This document shows, in pieces, positions 18,032-26,283 of a DNA stretch of 45,003 nucleotides. The notes under the pieces are model-generated. The model was not told the DNA's origin, searched no databases, and saw nothing but the letters and a program-made list of their open reading frames with translations. This DNA is from Thiotrichales bacterium. GTDB lineage: Bacteria; Pseudomonadota; Gammaproteobacteria; JAABTG01. The position numbers were made by a program, and so were the translations under genes. The stretch lies in the NCBI GenBank assembly GCA_011389995.1, contig JAABTG010000024.1, forward strand, positions 1 to 45,003. Reading direction: 5' to 3'. The first letter of the stretch is position 1. Each line of letters starts with the position of its first letter.

Positions 18032-18185
18032 ACGCCGGCCAACTCCCGATCCCCGGCACGCGCGACCTGGCAGAGCCCGCGGCGCGCCATGGCATGACAC
18101 CGTGAGTTAATCCGCGGCCGCCGTACCATGGCGAGGGCCGTTCTTTTCTGCTTCACTGTGGGCCACAGAAAGGGAGGGCCGCGCG

Positions 18186-18530
18186 GTGAAACTCAGGGTA
18201 AAGCGCATCTATGAATCCCCCGTCGCCGGGGATGGCCGGCGCATCCTCGTGGACGGGGTGTGGCCCCGGGGCCTGTCCAAAGACAAGGCGCGGGTGGATT
18301 ATTGGGCCCGGGATATCGCTCCGTCGGCGCGGTTGCGTCAGTGGTTCAAGCACGACGCGGACAAATGGGATGAGTTCCAGCGCCGCTATTTCGAAGAGCT
18401 GGACGCCAATGCCGAAGCCGTGGCGGAGCTGCGACGTCAGATGGATGATGAGGGCACCACATTGCTGTTCTCTGCCAAGGAGGAGCGCTACAACAACGCC
18501 TGGGCCCTGAAGGCCTACCTGGAGCGGTAG
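18186..18530 (+). CDS. DUF488 (YeaO-type) protein
   Basis: 114 residues from a GTG with GGGAGG 8 nt upstream. The opening KRIYESPVAGDGRRILVDGVWPRGLSKD and the later WFKHDADKWDEF are typical of the short YeaO branch of DUF488. The family is widespread and its biochemical role is unknown; no catalytic assignment can be made from sequence. It stands alone between napF and the convergent pnt genes. Confidence 0.88.
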   Translation: MKLRVKRIYESPVAGDGRRILVDGVWPRGLSKDKARVDYWARDIAPSARLRQWFKHDADKWDEFQRRYFEELDANAEAVAELRRQMDDEGTTLLFSAKEERYNNAWALKAYLER

Positions 18531-18627
18531 GGGCCTGGTCCGTTCCCGGGCCTGGCTTCCCCGGCCTTTACCCCACGTCCTGTGATAGGGCAGTAGCCGC
18601 GCCGGCGGGCCACGTGCGGTACTGTCC

Positions 18628-20019
18628 TTACAAGGCGCCCTGGATGGCCTCGGCGGTGGCCCGGGCGTCGCCGAACAGCATGCGGGTGTTCTCGCGCAGG
18701 AACAGGGGGTTCTCCACCCCCGCATAGCCCGTGGCCATGCTGCGTTTCATCACCACCACCGTCCTGGCATTCCAGACCTCCAGCACCGGCATGCCGGCGA
18801 TGGGGCTGCCGGGATCGGTCTGGGCGCTGGGATTGACGATGTCGTTGGCGCCGATCACCAGTACCACGTCGGTGCCGGGGAAGTCGGCGTTGATCTCGTC
18901 CATCTCCAGCACGATGTCGTAGGGTACCCTGGCCTCCGCCAGCAGCACGTTCATGTGGCCCGGCATGCGCCCGGCCACCGGATGGATGGCGAACCGCACG
19001 TCGACACCCCTGCTCTTGAGCTTGGCGGTGATCTCGGCAATGGAGTGCTGGGCCTGGGCCACCGCCATGCCGTAGCCCGGGACGATGACCACCCCATCGG
19101 CATCCAGCAGGAGCTGGGCGGTCTCTTCGGCGCTGATGGCCTCCACCTCCCCCTGCTCGCCGTCGTCTCCCCCCCCGCTGGTGGCGGTGGCGCCGAAGCC
19201 GCCGGCGATCACCGACAGGAAGTGACGGTTCATGGCCCGGCACATGATGTAGCTGAGGATGGCGCCGCTGGAACCTACCAGGGCCCCGGTGATGATCAGG
19301 AGGTCGTTGGAGAGCATGAATCCGGTGGCTGCCGCCGCCCATCCCGAATAGCTGTTCAACATGGATATCACCACCGGCATATCGGCACCGCCGATGGCCA
19401 CTACCATGAGCACGCCGAACAGCAGGGCCATCATCGTCATGGCCAGCAGCATGGTGAGGCCGAGGCCGGGGTTTGCCCCCACGAACCAGTAGCCGGCGAA
19501 GATGCTGGCCAACAGCAGCCCCAGGTTCAGCCAATGGCGGGCCGGAAAGATCAGGGGCTTGCTGCCGATGACCCCCTGGAGCTTGCCGAAGGCGACTACC
19601 GAGCCGGTGAAGGTGAGGGCGCCGATGAGGACGCCCAGATAGATCTCGATCTCATGGATGGTGCGTTCCACCTCGCCGGGATGGTGTACGCCCGGGTCCA
19701 GATAGGTGGCGAAGCCCACCAGCACGGCGGCCAGCCCGACGAAGCTGTGGAGCATGGCCACCAGCTGCGGCATGGCGGTCATGGCCACCCGGCGGGCCAC
19801 CACCAGGCCGATGGCGGCACCGATGATCATGGCCGGGGCGATGAGGGCGTAGTTGGTGACCGCCGTCATGGACACCGTGGCCACGATGGCGACGAACATG
19901 CCCACCATGCCGTAGAGGTTGCCGCGGCGCGCCGATTCGGGATGGCTCAAGCCCGACAGGGAGAGGATGAACAGGGCGCCGGCGGCGAGGTAGGCGGCGG
20001 TGGTGAGTCCTGAAGACAT
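18628..20019 (-). CDS. pntB: NAD(P) transhydrogenase subunit beta
   Basis: 463 residues. With PntA it forms the proton-translocating transhydrogenase that makes NADPH from NADH at the expense of proton motive force. The N-terminal 260 residues hold about eight or nine membrane segments. The C-terminal NADP-binding domain shows [34 protein letters not shown] and [12 protein letters not shown], all family hallmarks. A GGAG site precedes the ATG. It is 15 nt downstream of pntA. Confidence 0.96.
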   Translation of the reverse strand: MSSGLTTAAYLAAGALFILSLSGLSHPESARRGNLYGMVGMFVAIVATVSMTAVTNYALIAPAMIIGAAIGLVVARRVAMTAMPQLVAMLHSFVGLAAVLVGFATYLDPGVHHPGEVERTIHEIEIYLGVLIGALTFTGSVVAFGKLQGVIGSKPLIFPARHWLNLGLLLASIFAGYWFVGANPGLGLTMLLAMTMMALLFGVLMVVAIGGADMPVVISMLNSYSGWAAAATGFMLSNDLLIITGALVGSSGAILSYIMCRAMNRHFLSVIAGGFGATATSGGGDDGEQGEVEAISAEETAQLLLDADGVVIVPGYGMAVAQAQHSIAEITAKLKSRGVDVRFAIHPVAGRMPGHMNVLLAEARVPYDIVLEMDEINADFPGTDVVLVIGANDIVNPSAQTDPGSPIAGMPVLEVWNARTVVVMKRSMATGYAGVENPLFLRENTRMLFGDARATAEAIQGAL

Positions 20020-20034
20020 GGGGTGGGTCGCTCC

Positions 20035-21594
20035 TTAGTCGTCCTGCTTTCTGAACATGCCCAGCATGCGCTGGGTGACCAGGAAGCCGCCGGCGATGTT
20101 AATGGTGGAGATGAGTACGGCGATGAAGGCGAGAACGGTGACGATGCTGCCGGGGGGGGCGGAAATCTGCAGCAGGGCGCCCACCACGATGATGCCGCTG
20201 ATGGCGTTGGTGACGCTTATGAGGGGGGTGTGCAGGGACGGAGTCACGCTCCACACCACCTTGTAGCCGATGAAACAGGACAGCACGAACACCGTGAAGT
20301 GGTTCAGGAACTCCGGTGGCGCCGTGGCCCCCACGCCGGCGAACACCAGGGCCAGGACGCCCATGATGGCGGCGGTGTTCCACAGGGGGTTGCGTTTCTT
20401 CTGCTCCACCACGGGCGCACGCGTCGGTTTCGGTTTAGCCGGAGCGGCGGAGATGCGGGGCGGCGGCGGCGGCCAGGTGATCTCCCCGGCCTTGACCACC
20501 GTGGTGCCACGGATCACCTCGTCTTCCATGTCGATGACGATGTTGCCGTCCTTGCCGGGGGCCAATTCTGCCAGCAGGTGGCGGATGTTGGTGGCGTAGA
20601 GCCGGCTGGCCTGGGTGGCCAGCCGGCTCGGCAGGTCCGTATAGCCGATGATGGTGACGCCGTGTTTCTCCGTCACCTCTCCCGCCACCGTGCAGGCGCA
20701 GTTGCCGCCCTGCTCGGCGGCCAGGTCCACCACCACGCTGCCCCGGGCCATGGACTTCACCATGTCCTCGGTAATGAGCTTCGGCGCGGGCTTGCCGGGA
20801 ATGAGGGCGGTGGTGATGATGATATCCACTTCCCGGGCCTGGGCCGCGAACAGGGCCATCTCGGCCTCGATGAAGGCCTCGCTCATCACCTTCGCATAAC
20901 CGCCCTCGCCACCGCCTTCCTCTTCCATCTCCACCTCGAGGAACTCGGCACCCATGCTCTCCACCTGCTCCTTGACCTCGGGCCGGGTGTCGAAGGCGCG
21001 CACGATGGCGCCGAGGCCGGCGGCGGTACCGAGGGCGGACAGGCCGGCTACCCCGGCGCCGATGACCATCACCTTGGCCGGCGGTATCTTGCCCGCCGCG
21101 GTGATCTGGCCGGTGAAGAAACGGCCGAAGTGCTCCGCGGCCTCGATGACGGCACGGTAGCCGGCGATGTTGGCCATGGAGGAGAGGGCATCCAGCTTCT
21201 GGGCCCGGGAGATGCGGGGGACCGCGTCCATGGCCAGCACGTTCACGCCCCGGGCCGCCAGACGTTGCAGGAGCTCCCCGTTGCGGGCCGGCCACAGGAA
21301 GCTGATGAGGGTGGCCCCCGGCCTCATGAGGTCTGCCTCGTGCTCGCCGGAGGCGGTGGCCGCGGGGGGCATCACCTTGATCACCACATCGGATGCAGAC
21401 CACACCTCGCGGCTATTCGCGACAACCTCGGCGCCGGCCTGGTCATAGGCGTCGTCATGGAAATGGGAGGCCATGCCGGCGCCGCTTTCCACCACCACGG
21501 TGAACCCCAGTTTGATCAGTTGCTCTACGGACTCGGGGCTGGCGGCGACGCGGCGTTCACCGGGTTGGGTCTCTCTGGGGATGCCGATTCTCAT
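20035..21594 (-). CDS. pntA: NAD(P) transhydrogenase subunit alpha
   Basis: 519 residues from ATG 21594. A TTG two codons upstream (21600) has better spacing to the GGGAG ribosome site (6 versus 12 nt), so the true start may be there. The NAD-binding domain shows [14 protein letters not shown] and the glycine loop [16 protein letters not shown]. The [20 protein letters not shown] region matches the family, and about four membrane segments fill the C-terminus. This is the single-chain alpha subunit of the E. coli type, not the split PntA1/PntA2 form. The long acidic/proline-rich linker (WPPPPP) joins the domains. Confidence 0.96.
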   Translation of the reverse strand: MRIGIPRETQPGERRVAASPESVEQLIKLGFTVVVESGAGMASHFHDDAYDQAGAEVVANSREVWSASDVVIKVMPPAATASGEHEADLMRPGATLISFLWPARNGELLQRLAARGVNVLAMDAVPRISRAQKLDALSSMANIAGYRAVIEAAEHFGRFFTGQITAAGKIPPAKVMVIGAGVAGLSALGTAAGLGAIVRAFDTRPEVKEQVESMGAEFLEVEMEEEGGGEGGYAKVMSEAFIEAEMALFAAQAREVDIIITTALIPGKPAPKLITEDMVKSMARGSVVVDLAAEQGGNCACTVAGEVTEKHGVTIIGYTDLPSRLATQASRLYATNIRHLLAELAPGKDGNIVIDMEDEVIRGTTVVKAGEITWPPPPPRISAAPAKPKPTRAPVVEQKKRNPLWNTAAIMGVLALVFAGVGATAPPEFLNHFTVFVLSCFIGYKVVWSVTPSLHTPLISVTNAISGIIVVGALLQISAPPGSIVTVLAFIAVLISTINIAGGFLVTQRMLGMFRKQDD

Positions 21595-21670
21595 GGACAA
21601 TGAAATCTCCCTGGGAAAATCCGACGGGTGTGCAGTTTGCGAGACAACGGTGTGTCGCGGACGGGACGGG

Positions 21671-21679
21671 ATTATAACA
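21671..21679 (-). promoter_or_regulatory. Extended -10 promoter of pntAB
   Basis: The minus strand reads TGTTATAAT, a perfect TATAAT with the TGn extension. A -35 candidate TTGGGG lies 19 nt upstream and is poor, which is normal for extended -10 promoters. The predicted leader is about 65-70 nt. It begins right after the terminator of the upstream gene. Confidence 0.7.
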
Positions 21680-21704
21680 CCCGGTGGTTTGTGCGCCCCA
21701 AACG

Positions 21705-21731
21705 AAAAAGGCCCCGCTCTTGCGGGGCCTT
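21705..21731 (-). terminator. Intrinsic terminator of the Bax-inhibitor-1 family gene
   Basis: AAGGCCCCGC and GCGGGGCCTT (21708-21717 and 21722-21731) form a perfect 10-bp stem with a 4-nt loop. Read on the minus strand the stem is followed by a T-run (TTTTTCG). It lies 33 nt after the stop codon at 21764. Confidence 0.9.
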
Positions 21732-21763
21732 CGAGGGCTGGTGGCAGTCAGCCCGCGGGGCGG

Positions 21764-22435
21764 TCAGTCGTTGCTGCCGAACGCACCCAGCAGGTGCAAC
21801 AGGCTGGTGAAGATGTTGTAGATGGCCACGTAGAGGCTGATGGTGGCCAGCACGTAGTTGGTCTCACCGCCGTGGATGATCTCGCTGGTCTGGTAAAGGA
21901 TGTAGCCGGACATGAGCATGATGAACATGGCCGATACGCCGAGGGACAGGGCGGGCATGTTGAAGATCATGGCCGCGATGCCGGCGACGAAGGCCACCAG
22001 CACGCCGGTGAAGATGAAGCCGGCCATGAAGCTGAAGTCCTTGCGGGTGGTCAGGGCATAGCCCGACAGGCCCAGGAACACCACACCGGTACCCCCCAGG
22101 GCCGTCATCACCAGTTGGCCACCGTTGGGCAGCGCGACGTAGTGGTTGAGGATGGGCCCGAGGCCGAAGCCCAGCAGACCCGTTACCAGGAATACCACCC
22201 AGATGCCGGATGCCGAGTTGGCAGTGCGCGGCACTACGAACCACAACAGACCCAGAGACACCAGGGAGGCGATCATGCTCACCCCGACGGGTGGGTTGAT
22301 GGCCATGGAAATTCCCGCGGTCAACCCGCTGAACAGCAGGGTCATGGACAGCAGCATGTACGTCTGACGCAGGACCTTGTTGGTCGATAGCGCCGACTCC
22401 TGACCTCGTGAAATAGTGAATTCGTTGTTTCTCAT
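21764..22435 (-). CDS. Bax inhibitor-1 / YbhL-YccA family membrane protein
   Basis: 223 residues from ATG 22435, with GGAGG 11 nt upstream. Seven hydrophobic segments span most of the protein, with short loops, as in the BI-1/TMBIM family. Family phrases include NKVLRQTYMLLSMTLLFSG at the start and ETNYVLATISLYVAIYNIF near the end, where Asp/Glu residues in the last segments act as a pH-sensitive calcium-leak site in characterised members. The bacterial role is unclear; YccA is linked to FtsH. The frame extends to 22516 but a strong promoter covers that region, so the downstream ATG is the real start. Confidence 0.9.
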   Translation of the reverse strand: MRNNEFTISRGQESALSTNKVLRQTYMLLSMTLLFSGLTAGISMAINPPVGVSMIASLVSLGLLWFVVPRTANSASGIWVVFLVTGLLGFGLGPILNHYVALPNGGQLVMTALGGTGVVFLGLSGYALTTRKDFSFMAGFIFTGVLVAFVAGIAAMIFNMPALSLGVSAMFIMLMSGYILYQTSEIIHGGETNYVLATISLYVAIYNIFTSLLHLLGAFGSND

Positions 22436-22511
22436 GGCGTTATGAGCCTCCGGTTGATACTGGTTCTGTGCCGCATTTTCAGACTGCGGTCCTCGGGGAA
22501 AGTTCTGTCGA

Positions 22512-22539
22512 ATCATAACCGACAGGTTTGAAATATCAA
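22512..22539 (-). promoter_or_regulatory. Sigma-70 promoter of the Bax-inhibitor-1 family gene
   Basis: On the minus strand TTGATA (22539-22534) and TATGAT (22517-22512) each match consensus at 5 of 6 positions with a 16-nt spacer. Transcription should start near 22505, giving a leader of about 70 nt to the ATG at 22435. Confidence 0.8.
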
Positions 22540-22732
22540 CGTTAATGACCTTTGGTTATAGTACGGATTTTCCGCTATTCTCAGCCGCCTTGCCGTTGGA
22601 CCTGTCAATGGCGGCGGCAGCCGGGTTTTTCAAGGTGCGTCAGGGGCTGTGACTCGAATCCCTGATAAGGGGTTACGCGGTGCTCGCCAGGGAGTGACCG
22701 GCGTCAGATAATATAAGACGTTAAATACAATT

Positions 22733-22820
22733 GGAGAGGTGGCTGAGCGGTTGAAAGCACCGGTCTTGAAAACCGGCGACGGGCGACCGTCCCAGGGTTC
22801 GAATCCCTGCCTCTCCGCCA
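22733..22820 (+). tRNA. tRNA-Ser (UGA anticodon)
   Basis: The 88-nt sequence folds as a class II tRNA with a long variable arm. The acceptor stem pairs GGAGAGG with CCTCTCC, followed by discriminator G and encoded CCA. The anticodon stem-loop CCGGTCTTGAAAACCGG carries TGA. The T-arm contains GGTTCGAATCC. The variable arm is CGACGGGCGACCGTC. No integrase or att-like duplication of the 3' end was seen beside it. Confidence 0.97.
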
Positions 22821-22863
22821 ATAAACGAGAAGGGCCCCGCTTGTCGGGACCCTTCTCGTTTAT
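22821..22863 (+). terminator. Hairpin terminator after tRNA-Ser
   Basis: Two 19-nt arms (22821-22839 and 22845-22863) pair with a single mismatch around a 5-nt loop, immediately after the tRNA CCA end. The T-run is short (CGTTTAT), but position and stem strength support a terminator for the tRNA transcript. Confidence 0.8.
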
Positions 22864-23056
22864 CAGGGGAGCGCAGGCTTGATGAGGACCCTTCGGGTGA
22901 CGAAAACCCCTCCTGGCTTGCGCCTGAGGGCGCTTTTCGAGGGTCCCCTGTCGTTCCCGACGGAAGGGTCGACCCGGTGGTGGATGACAAATGCGATGGA
23001 GCCGCAGGCATACCTCTGACGGGCGGCGGGATTTCGCATCACAAGGAGCTTGGGTG

Positions 23057-24061
23057 ATGGAACCACCTTTCAAGGCGCGACCTCCGTCCGGGACCCGGGC
23101 AGAGAGCGTCGCCGTGGATGAACGGAGCCGTTACCGCGGTGCCCTGATGGGCCTCGCGGCCGGAGACGCCCTGGGCGCCACCGTGAAGTTGAAACCAGCG
23201 GGCAGTTTCACGCCCGTTACCGACATGGTAGGGGGCGGGCCCTTCCATCTCGAGCCCGGGCAGTGGACCGACGACACCGCCATGGCCCTGTGTCTCGCCA
23301 CGAGCCTGGTGGAATGCCAGGGCTTCGATCTGGTGGACCAGATGGAGCGCTACGTGCGGTGGTATCGCCATGGATATCTGAGCGCCACGGGAACCTGCTT
23401 CGACATCGATGAGGCGGTGGCGAAGGCGCTCCACCGGTTCGAGACCCAGGGTAATCCATTTGCCGGTGAGTCCGGCGCGCTTTTCGGTGGCAACGGTTCC
23501 CTGATGCGACTGGCCCCCGTGCCCCTGGCCTTTGCCCGGGACCCCTACGAGGCCATCCGTCTGGCAAAAGTGATGTCCCGTACCACCCACGGGGCCCCGG
23601 AACCGGTGAGCGCCTGTCGCTATCTGGCCGCTCTCATGGTGGGAGTGATGCGGGGTGTTTCGAAGGAACGTTTGCTGGAGGCGCGTTACACCCCCGTGGC
23701 GGAGTTGTGGGACCACCACCCGCTGGCGCCGCGCATCGCGGTAGTGGCCGATGGTTCCTTCAAGACCCGCCGGCCACCGCATATCCATGGTACGGGTTAT
23801 GTGGTGCAGACCCTCGAAGCGGCACTGTGGGCCTTCTGGACCACTGACGACTTTGCCTCCGGCGCCATGGCGGCGATCAATCTGGGTGCCGATGCCGATA
23901 CCACCGGCGCGGTCTATGGCCAGCTCGCGGGGGCGTGGTATGGCATCGAGGGGATCCCGGCGCGGTGGGTGGAGCGTATCGTCATGAAGGAACAGATCCT
24001 CGAATTGGCGGACGGGCTCCTGGCCTTCGCCGCCGAACCGGCCCTTTCCGAGGCACCCTGA
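23057..24061 (+). CDS. ADP-ribosylglycohydrolase family protein
   Basis: 334 residues from ATG 23057, with AGGAG 8 nt upstream. The family removes ADP-ribose from proteins or small molecules using a di-magnesium site. Metal-binding residues are visible in [10 protein letters not shown] (Thr71, Asp72, Asp73) and near the C-terminus in [22 protein letters not shown]. The early [16 protein letters not shown] is also typical. DraG, which reactivates nitrogenase, belongs to the family, but no draT or nif genes are present, so a nitrogenase role is not supported. The substrate cannot be told from sequence. It stands alone after the tRNA terminator. Confidence 0.9.
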   Translation: MEPPFKARPPSGTRAESVAVDERSRYRGALMGLAAGDALGATVKLKPAGSFTPVTDMVGGGPFHLEPGQWTDDTAMALCLATSLVECQGFDLVDQMERYVRWYRHGYLSATGTCFDIDEAVAKALHRFETQGNPFAGESGALFGGNGSLMRLAPVPLAFARDPYEAIRLAKVMSRTTHGAPEPVSACRYLAALMVGVMRGVSKERLLEARYTPVAELWDHHPLAPRIAVVADGSFKTRRPPHIHGTGYVVQTLEAALWAFWTTDDFASGAMAAINLGADADTTGAVYGQLAGAWYGIEGIPARWVERIVMKEQILELADGLLAFAAEPALSEAP

Positions 24062-24288
24062 CGGGCCTGTGTTTCGACGCCGGCCGACGACGGTGAAAGC
24101 CTCGGGCAAGGGCCGTTTTCAATCCGTCCCGAAGTAAATCCCCACCGCCATGCCCGGTGGACGCCAGGGACCGGCATCCTCCGACAACGTAGAAATACGC
24201 ATGTCCAACCGTACACATTCCACTTAGCCTCGGTGGTGGGGCACGGCTAACCTATACCCTCAAGTAATTTGGTTGTATTCGTAAAAGG

Positions 24289-24312
24289 TTATTCACGCAG
24301 TTATTTACGCAC
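24289..24312. repeat. Tandem 12-nt direct repeat upstream of the Nif11-like gene
   Basis: TTATTCACGCAG is followed without gap by TTATTTACGCAC (10 of 12 identical), about 75 nt upstream of the Nif11-like ATG. A smaller GGCAC-GGCAC repeat follows. Tandem spacing near one helical turn suggests a regulator binding site. It is the main feature in the 324-nt gap 24062-24385; no gene is visible there and no convincing -35/-10 pair was found. Confidence 0.45.
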
Positions 24313-24385
24313 GGCACGGCACGACTACGGACCCGCGGAACGCCATCCGTTGTCGAACATTATTGAATTGCTGGAGGAGAAGACA

Positions 24386-24664
24386 ATGCTGAAATCAGCG
24401 GCAGAAGAATACGAAAAGGAACGTCAGTTCCAGAAAACCATCAGGCAGTTCGGAGAAATCCTGAAGGATGACAAGGAACTCTACGACAAACTGGCCGAGG
24501 CACCGGACAAGGACAGCTTCATCGAGATGTATCTGAACATGGCTGCCGAGCGGGGCTTCAATTTCAGCCGTGACGAGTTGATGGTGGCGGTACACGAGCA
24601 GAAGCACGGCCAGGACTGGGTCATCCCTTCCAAGGTACAGCGACTGATTCGGGACATCTTTTAG
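24386..24664 (+). CDS. Nif11-like domain small protein
   Basis: 92 residues from ATG 24386, with a strong GGAGGAGA ribosome site. The central part resembles the Nif11 domain: ILKDDKELYDKLAEAPDKDSF and AAERGFNFSRDELMVAV. This domain occurs in small proteins of nitrogen-fixing bacteria and as leader segments of some modified peptides (N11P). Here there is no Gly-Gly leader cleavage site, no Cys/Ser/Thr-rich core and no modifying enzyme nearby; the tail is basic (HGQDWVIPSKVQRLIRDIF). It may be a small regulatory or accessory protein of the cluster that follows. A short unknown gene begins 48 nt later. Confidence 0.7.
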   Translation: MLKSAAEEYEKERQFQKTIRQFGEILKDDKELYDKLAEAPDKDSFIEMYLNMAAERGFNFSRDELMVAVHEQKHGQDWVIPSKVQRLIRDIF

Positions 24665-24712
24665 AGGCGTCCACGCGAGTTAGAGGTTTTTACAGTAAGG
24701 GGGTATAGACAA

Positions 24713-25015
24713 ATGAGTGATGAAATCAAAACGGATGGCGGCCGGGTAGTGGGCACCTGGGACGGAAAGAATGTGAAGGACCTGGAGCAGGAGCTCAAGC
24801 GCATTCGCGAGCAGCTGCGCGCGGAGGAATCCACCGAGCGCCTGGTAGCCCGCCAGATGCCCCATCGCGACCAACTGCCGGAGGACCTGCATGACTTCAA
24901 GGCTTACCACCTCTGGGGCTGTGATCTCGACGGTAATATTCTGGTGGGGACCAATGCCAATCGTGTAGAACCCGTAGATAAGGTCAGGACATTCTCATTG
25001 ATCGACCATCATTAA
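24713..25015 (+). CDS. Conserved-looking small protein of unknown function (100 aa)
   Basis: I do not recognise this protein. An AAGGGGG ribosome site precedes the ATG. Residues about 18-45 are a charged helix likely to form a coiled coil (VKDLEQELKRIREQLRAEEST). A compact C-terminal part follows (FKAYHLWGCDLDGNILVGTNANRVEPVDKV in two stretches) that looks beta-rich, with one cysteine. There is no signal peptide or membrane segment. It lies between the Nif11-like gene and the acyl-CoA-dehydrogenase-like gene, all on one strand with short gaps, so co-transcription is likely. Confidence 0.7.
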   Translation: MSDEIKTDGGRVVGTWDGKNVKDLEQELKRIREQLRAEESTERLVARQMPHRDQLPEDLHDFKAYHLWGCDLDGNILVGTNANRVEPVDKVRTFSLIDHH

Positions 25016-25065
25016 TGAGCCATGCTCTATGTCATTCGCCTAACTTAAATTAAAGGGTCGCTTGA

Positions 25066-26280
25066 ATGGTGGATACGGTATCTCTCTCTGATTACAAGCG
25101 GCGCAAGTTCAGCCCATCGCAGGCGGGTGACGTCAACGCAATTCTCGCCCAGGTCCAGGAGATCGCCAGGGAGGTGGTGGCGCCCAGGAGCGAGGAGGCC
25201 GATGAGAACGCCCGCTGGCCCGCGGAGGGGCTCCGGGCGTTGCAACGTGCCGGTCTGGGCGGGCTGGTGGTGCAGAACGAGTATGGCGGGAAGGGGCAGG
25301 GCTTACTGACCCTGACCAAGGTGTGTGAAATACTCGGACGTGAGTGCGCCTCCACCGCCATCTGCTTCGGCATGCACTCCGTTGGTGCGTCCGTGATATC
25401 CGCCAATGCGACCCCGGACCAGCAGGAGCGTTATCTGACCCCCATATGTGAGGGGCGTCATATCACCACCCTGTCCCTGAGTGAGTCGGGCACCGGTGCC
25501 CATTTCTACTTCCCCAAGACGTCGCTGGATTATCTGGACGACGAATACTACGTCCTCAACGGGGCCAAGACCTTCGTCACCAACGGCAGCCAGGCGGACT
25601 CCTATGTGGTGTCGGCGGTGGCCGCCGACCCCGAGGCGCCCGTGGGCCAGTTCTCCTGCGTGGTGGTGGATGGCGCGGCCCAAGGCATCAAGTGGGGCCC
25701 GCCGTGGGATGGGCTGGGGATGCGGGGCAACTCTTCCCGTTCCATGGAACTGGATAAGGTCCGGATCCCGCGCCACAACCTGCTGGGCAAGGAGGGCGAC
25801 CAGATCTGGTACATCTTCAACGTGGTGACGCCCTATTTTCTGGTGGCCATGGCCGGTACCTTCCTCGGGGTGGCGAGCACTGCGCTGGAGGAGGCGCGGC
25901 GGCATATGATGCGCCGTTACCACGTACACACGGGCTCCAACCTGGCCCAGTCCACCGTCCTCCAGCAACGCCTGGCGATACTCTTCGGTGTCGTGGAACG
26001 CACCCGGGCCCTCATCTACCGCGCTGCGGGTCGCTTCGATGCCGGAGAGCCGGATGCCCTGGTGGCCGTCATGGCCGCCAAGGCGGAGGTCGCCGACTGT
26101 GCCGTTCAACTGGTCAACGAGGCCATGACCCTGACCGGCGGCATCGGTTATCGACAGGGATCGCGCCTGCATCGTCTGCTCCGGGATGCCCGGGCCGCCC
26201 ACCTGATGTCTCCAACCACCGATGTGTTGCGCGTATGGATCGGGCGGGCCCTCCTGGGGCAGCCGCTGTTGTCCGATTGA
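25066..26280 (+). CDS. Acyl-CoA-dehydrogenase-fold flavoprotein without the usual catalytic Glu
   Basis: 404 residues. All three ACAD segments are present: helical N-terminus, the central beta domain with TTLSLSESGTGAHF and AKTFVTNGSQADSYVV, and a helical C-terminus with MTLTGGIGYRQGSRLHRLLRDARAAH. The medium-chain-type base normally lies in a YEGT-like motif; here the equivalent is LMSPTT (Ser382-Pro383). The alternative isovaleryl-CoA-type position, before GTFLG, also lacks Glu as I align it. The chain may therefore be an oxygenase, a different dehydrogenase, or a ligand-binding protein. Its stop is 3 nt from the GTG of the sensor kinase, so the two are coupled. The exact reaction is unknown. 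Confidence 0.85.
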   Translation: MVDTVSLSDYKRRKFSPSQAGDVNAILAQVQEIAREVVAPRSEEADENARWPAEGLRALQRAGLGGLVVQNEYGGKGQGLLTLTKVCEILGRECASTAICFGMHSVGASVISANATPDQQERYLTPICEGRHITTLSLSESGTGAHFYFPKTSLDYLDDEYYVLNGAKTFVTNGSQADSYVVSAVAADPEAPVGQFSCVVVDGAAQGIKWGPPWDGLGMRGNSSRSMELDKVRIPRHNLLGKEGDQIWYIFNVVTPYFLVAMAGTFLGVASTALEEARRHMMRRYHVHTGSNLAQSTVLQQRLAILFGVVERTRALIYRAAGRFDAGEPDALVAVMAAKAEVADCAVQLVNEAMTLTGGIGYRQGSRLHRLLRDARAAHLMSPTTDVLRVWIGRALLGQPLLSD

Positions 26281-26283
26281 CGC

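Noticed and set aside
22436..22516. Longer N-terminus for the Bax-inhibitor-1 family protein
   Set aside because: A strong promoter (22512-22539, minus) would start transcription near 22505, so the upstream start at 22516 would not be in the mRNA.
22640..22680. tRNA-like fragment (GACTCGAATCCCTG) upstream of tRNA-Ser
   Set aside because: Only a few bases resemble a T-arm; the stem does not pair properly and no tRNA body surrounds it.
22733..24061. Integrated element at the tRNA-Ser gene
   Set aside because: No integrase, no direct repeat of the tRNA 3' end and no phage genes were found downstream.
23057..24664. Nitrogen-fixation island suggested by a DraG-like hydrolase and a Nif11-like protein
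   Set aside because: No draT, nif or other nitrogenase gene is present; both families are common outside nitrogen fixation.
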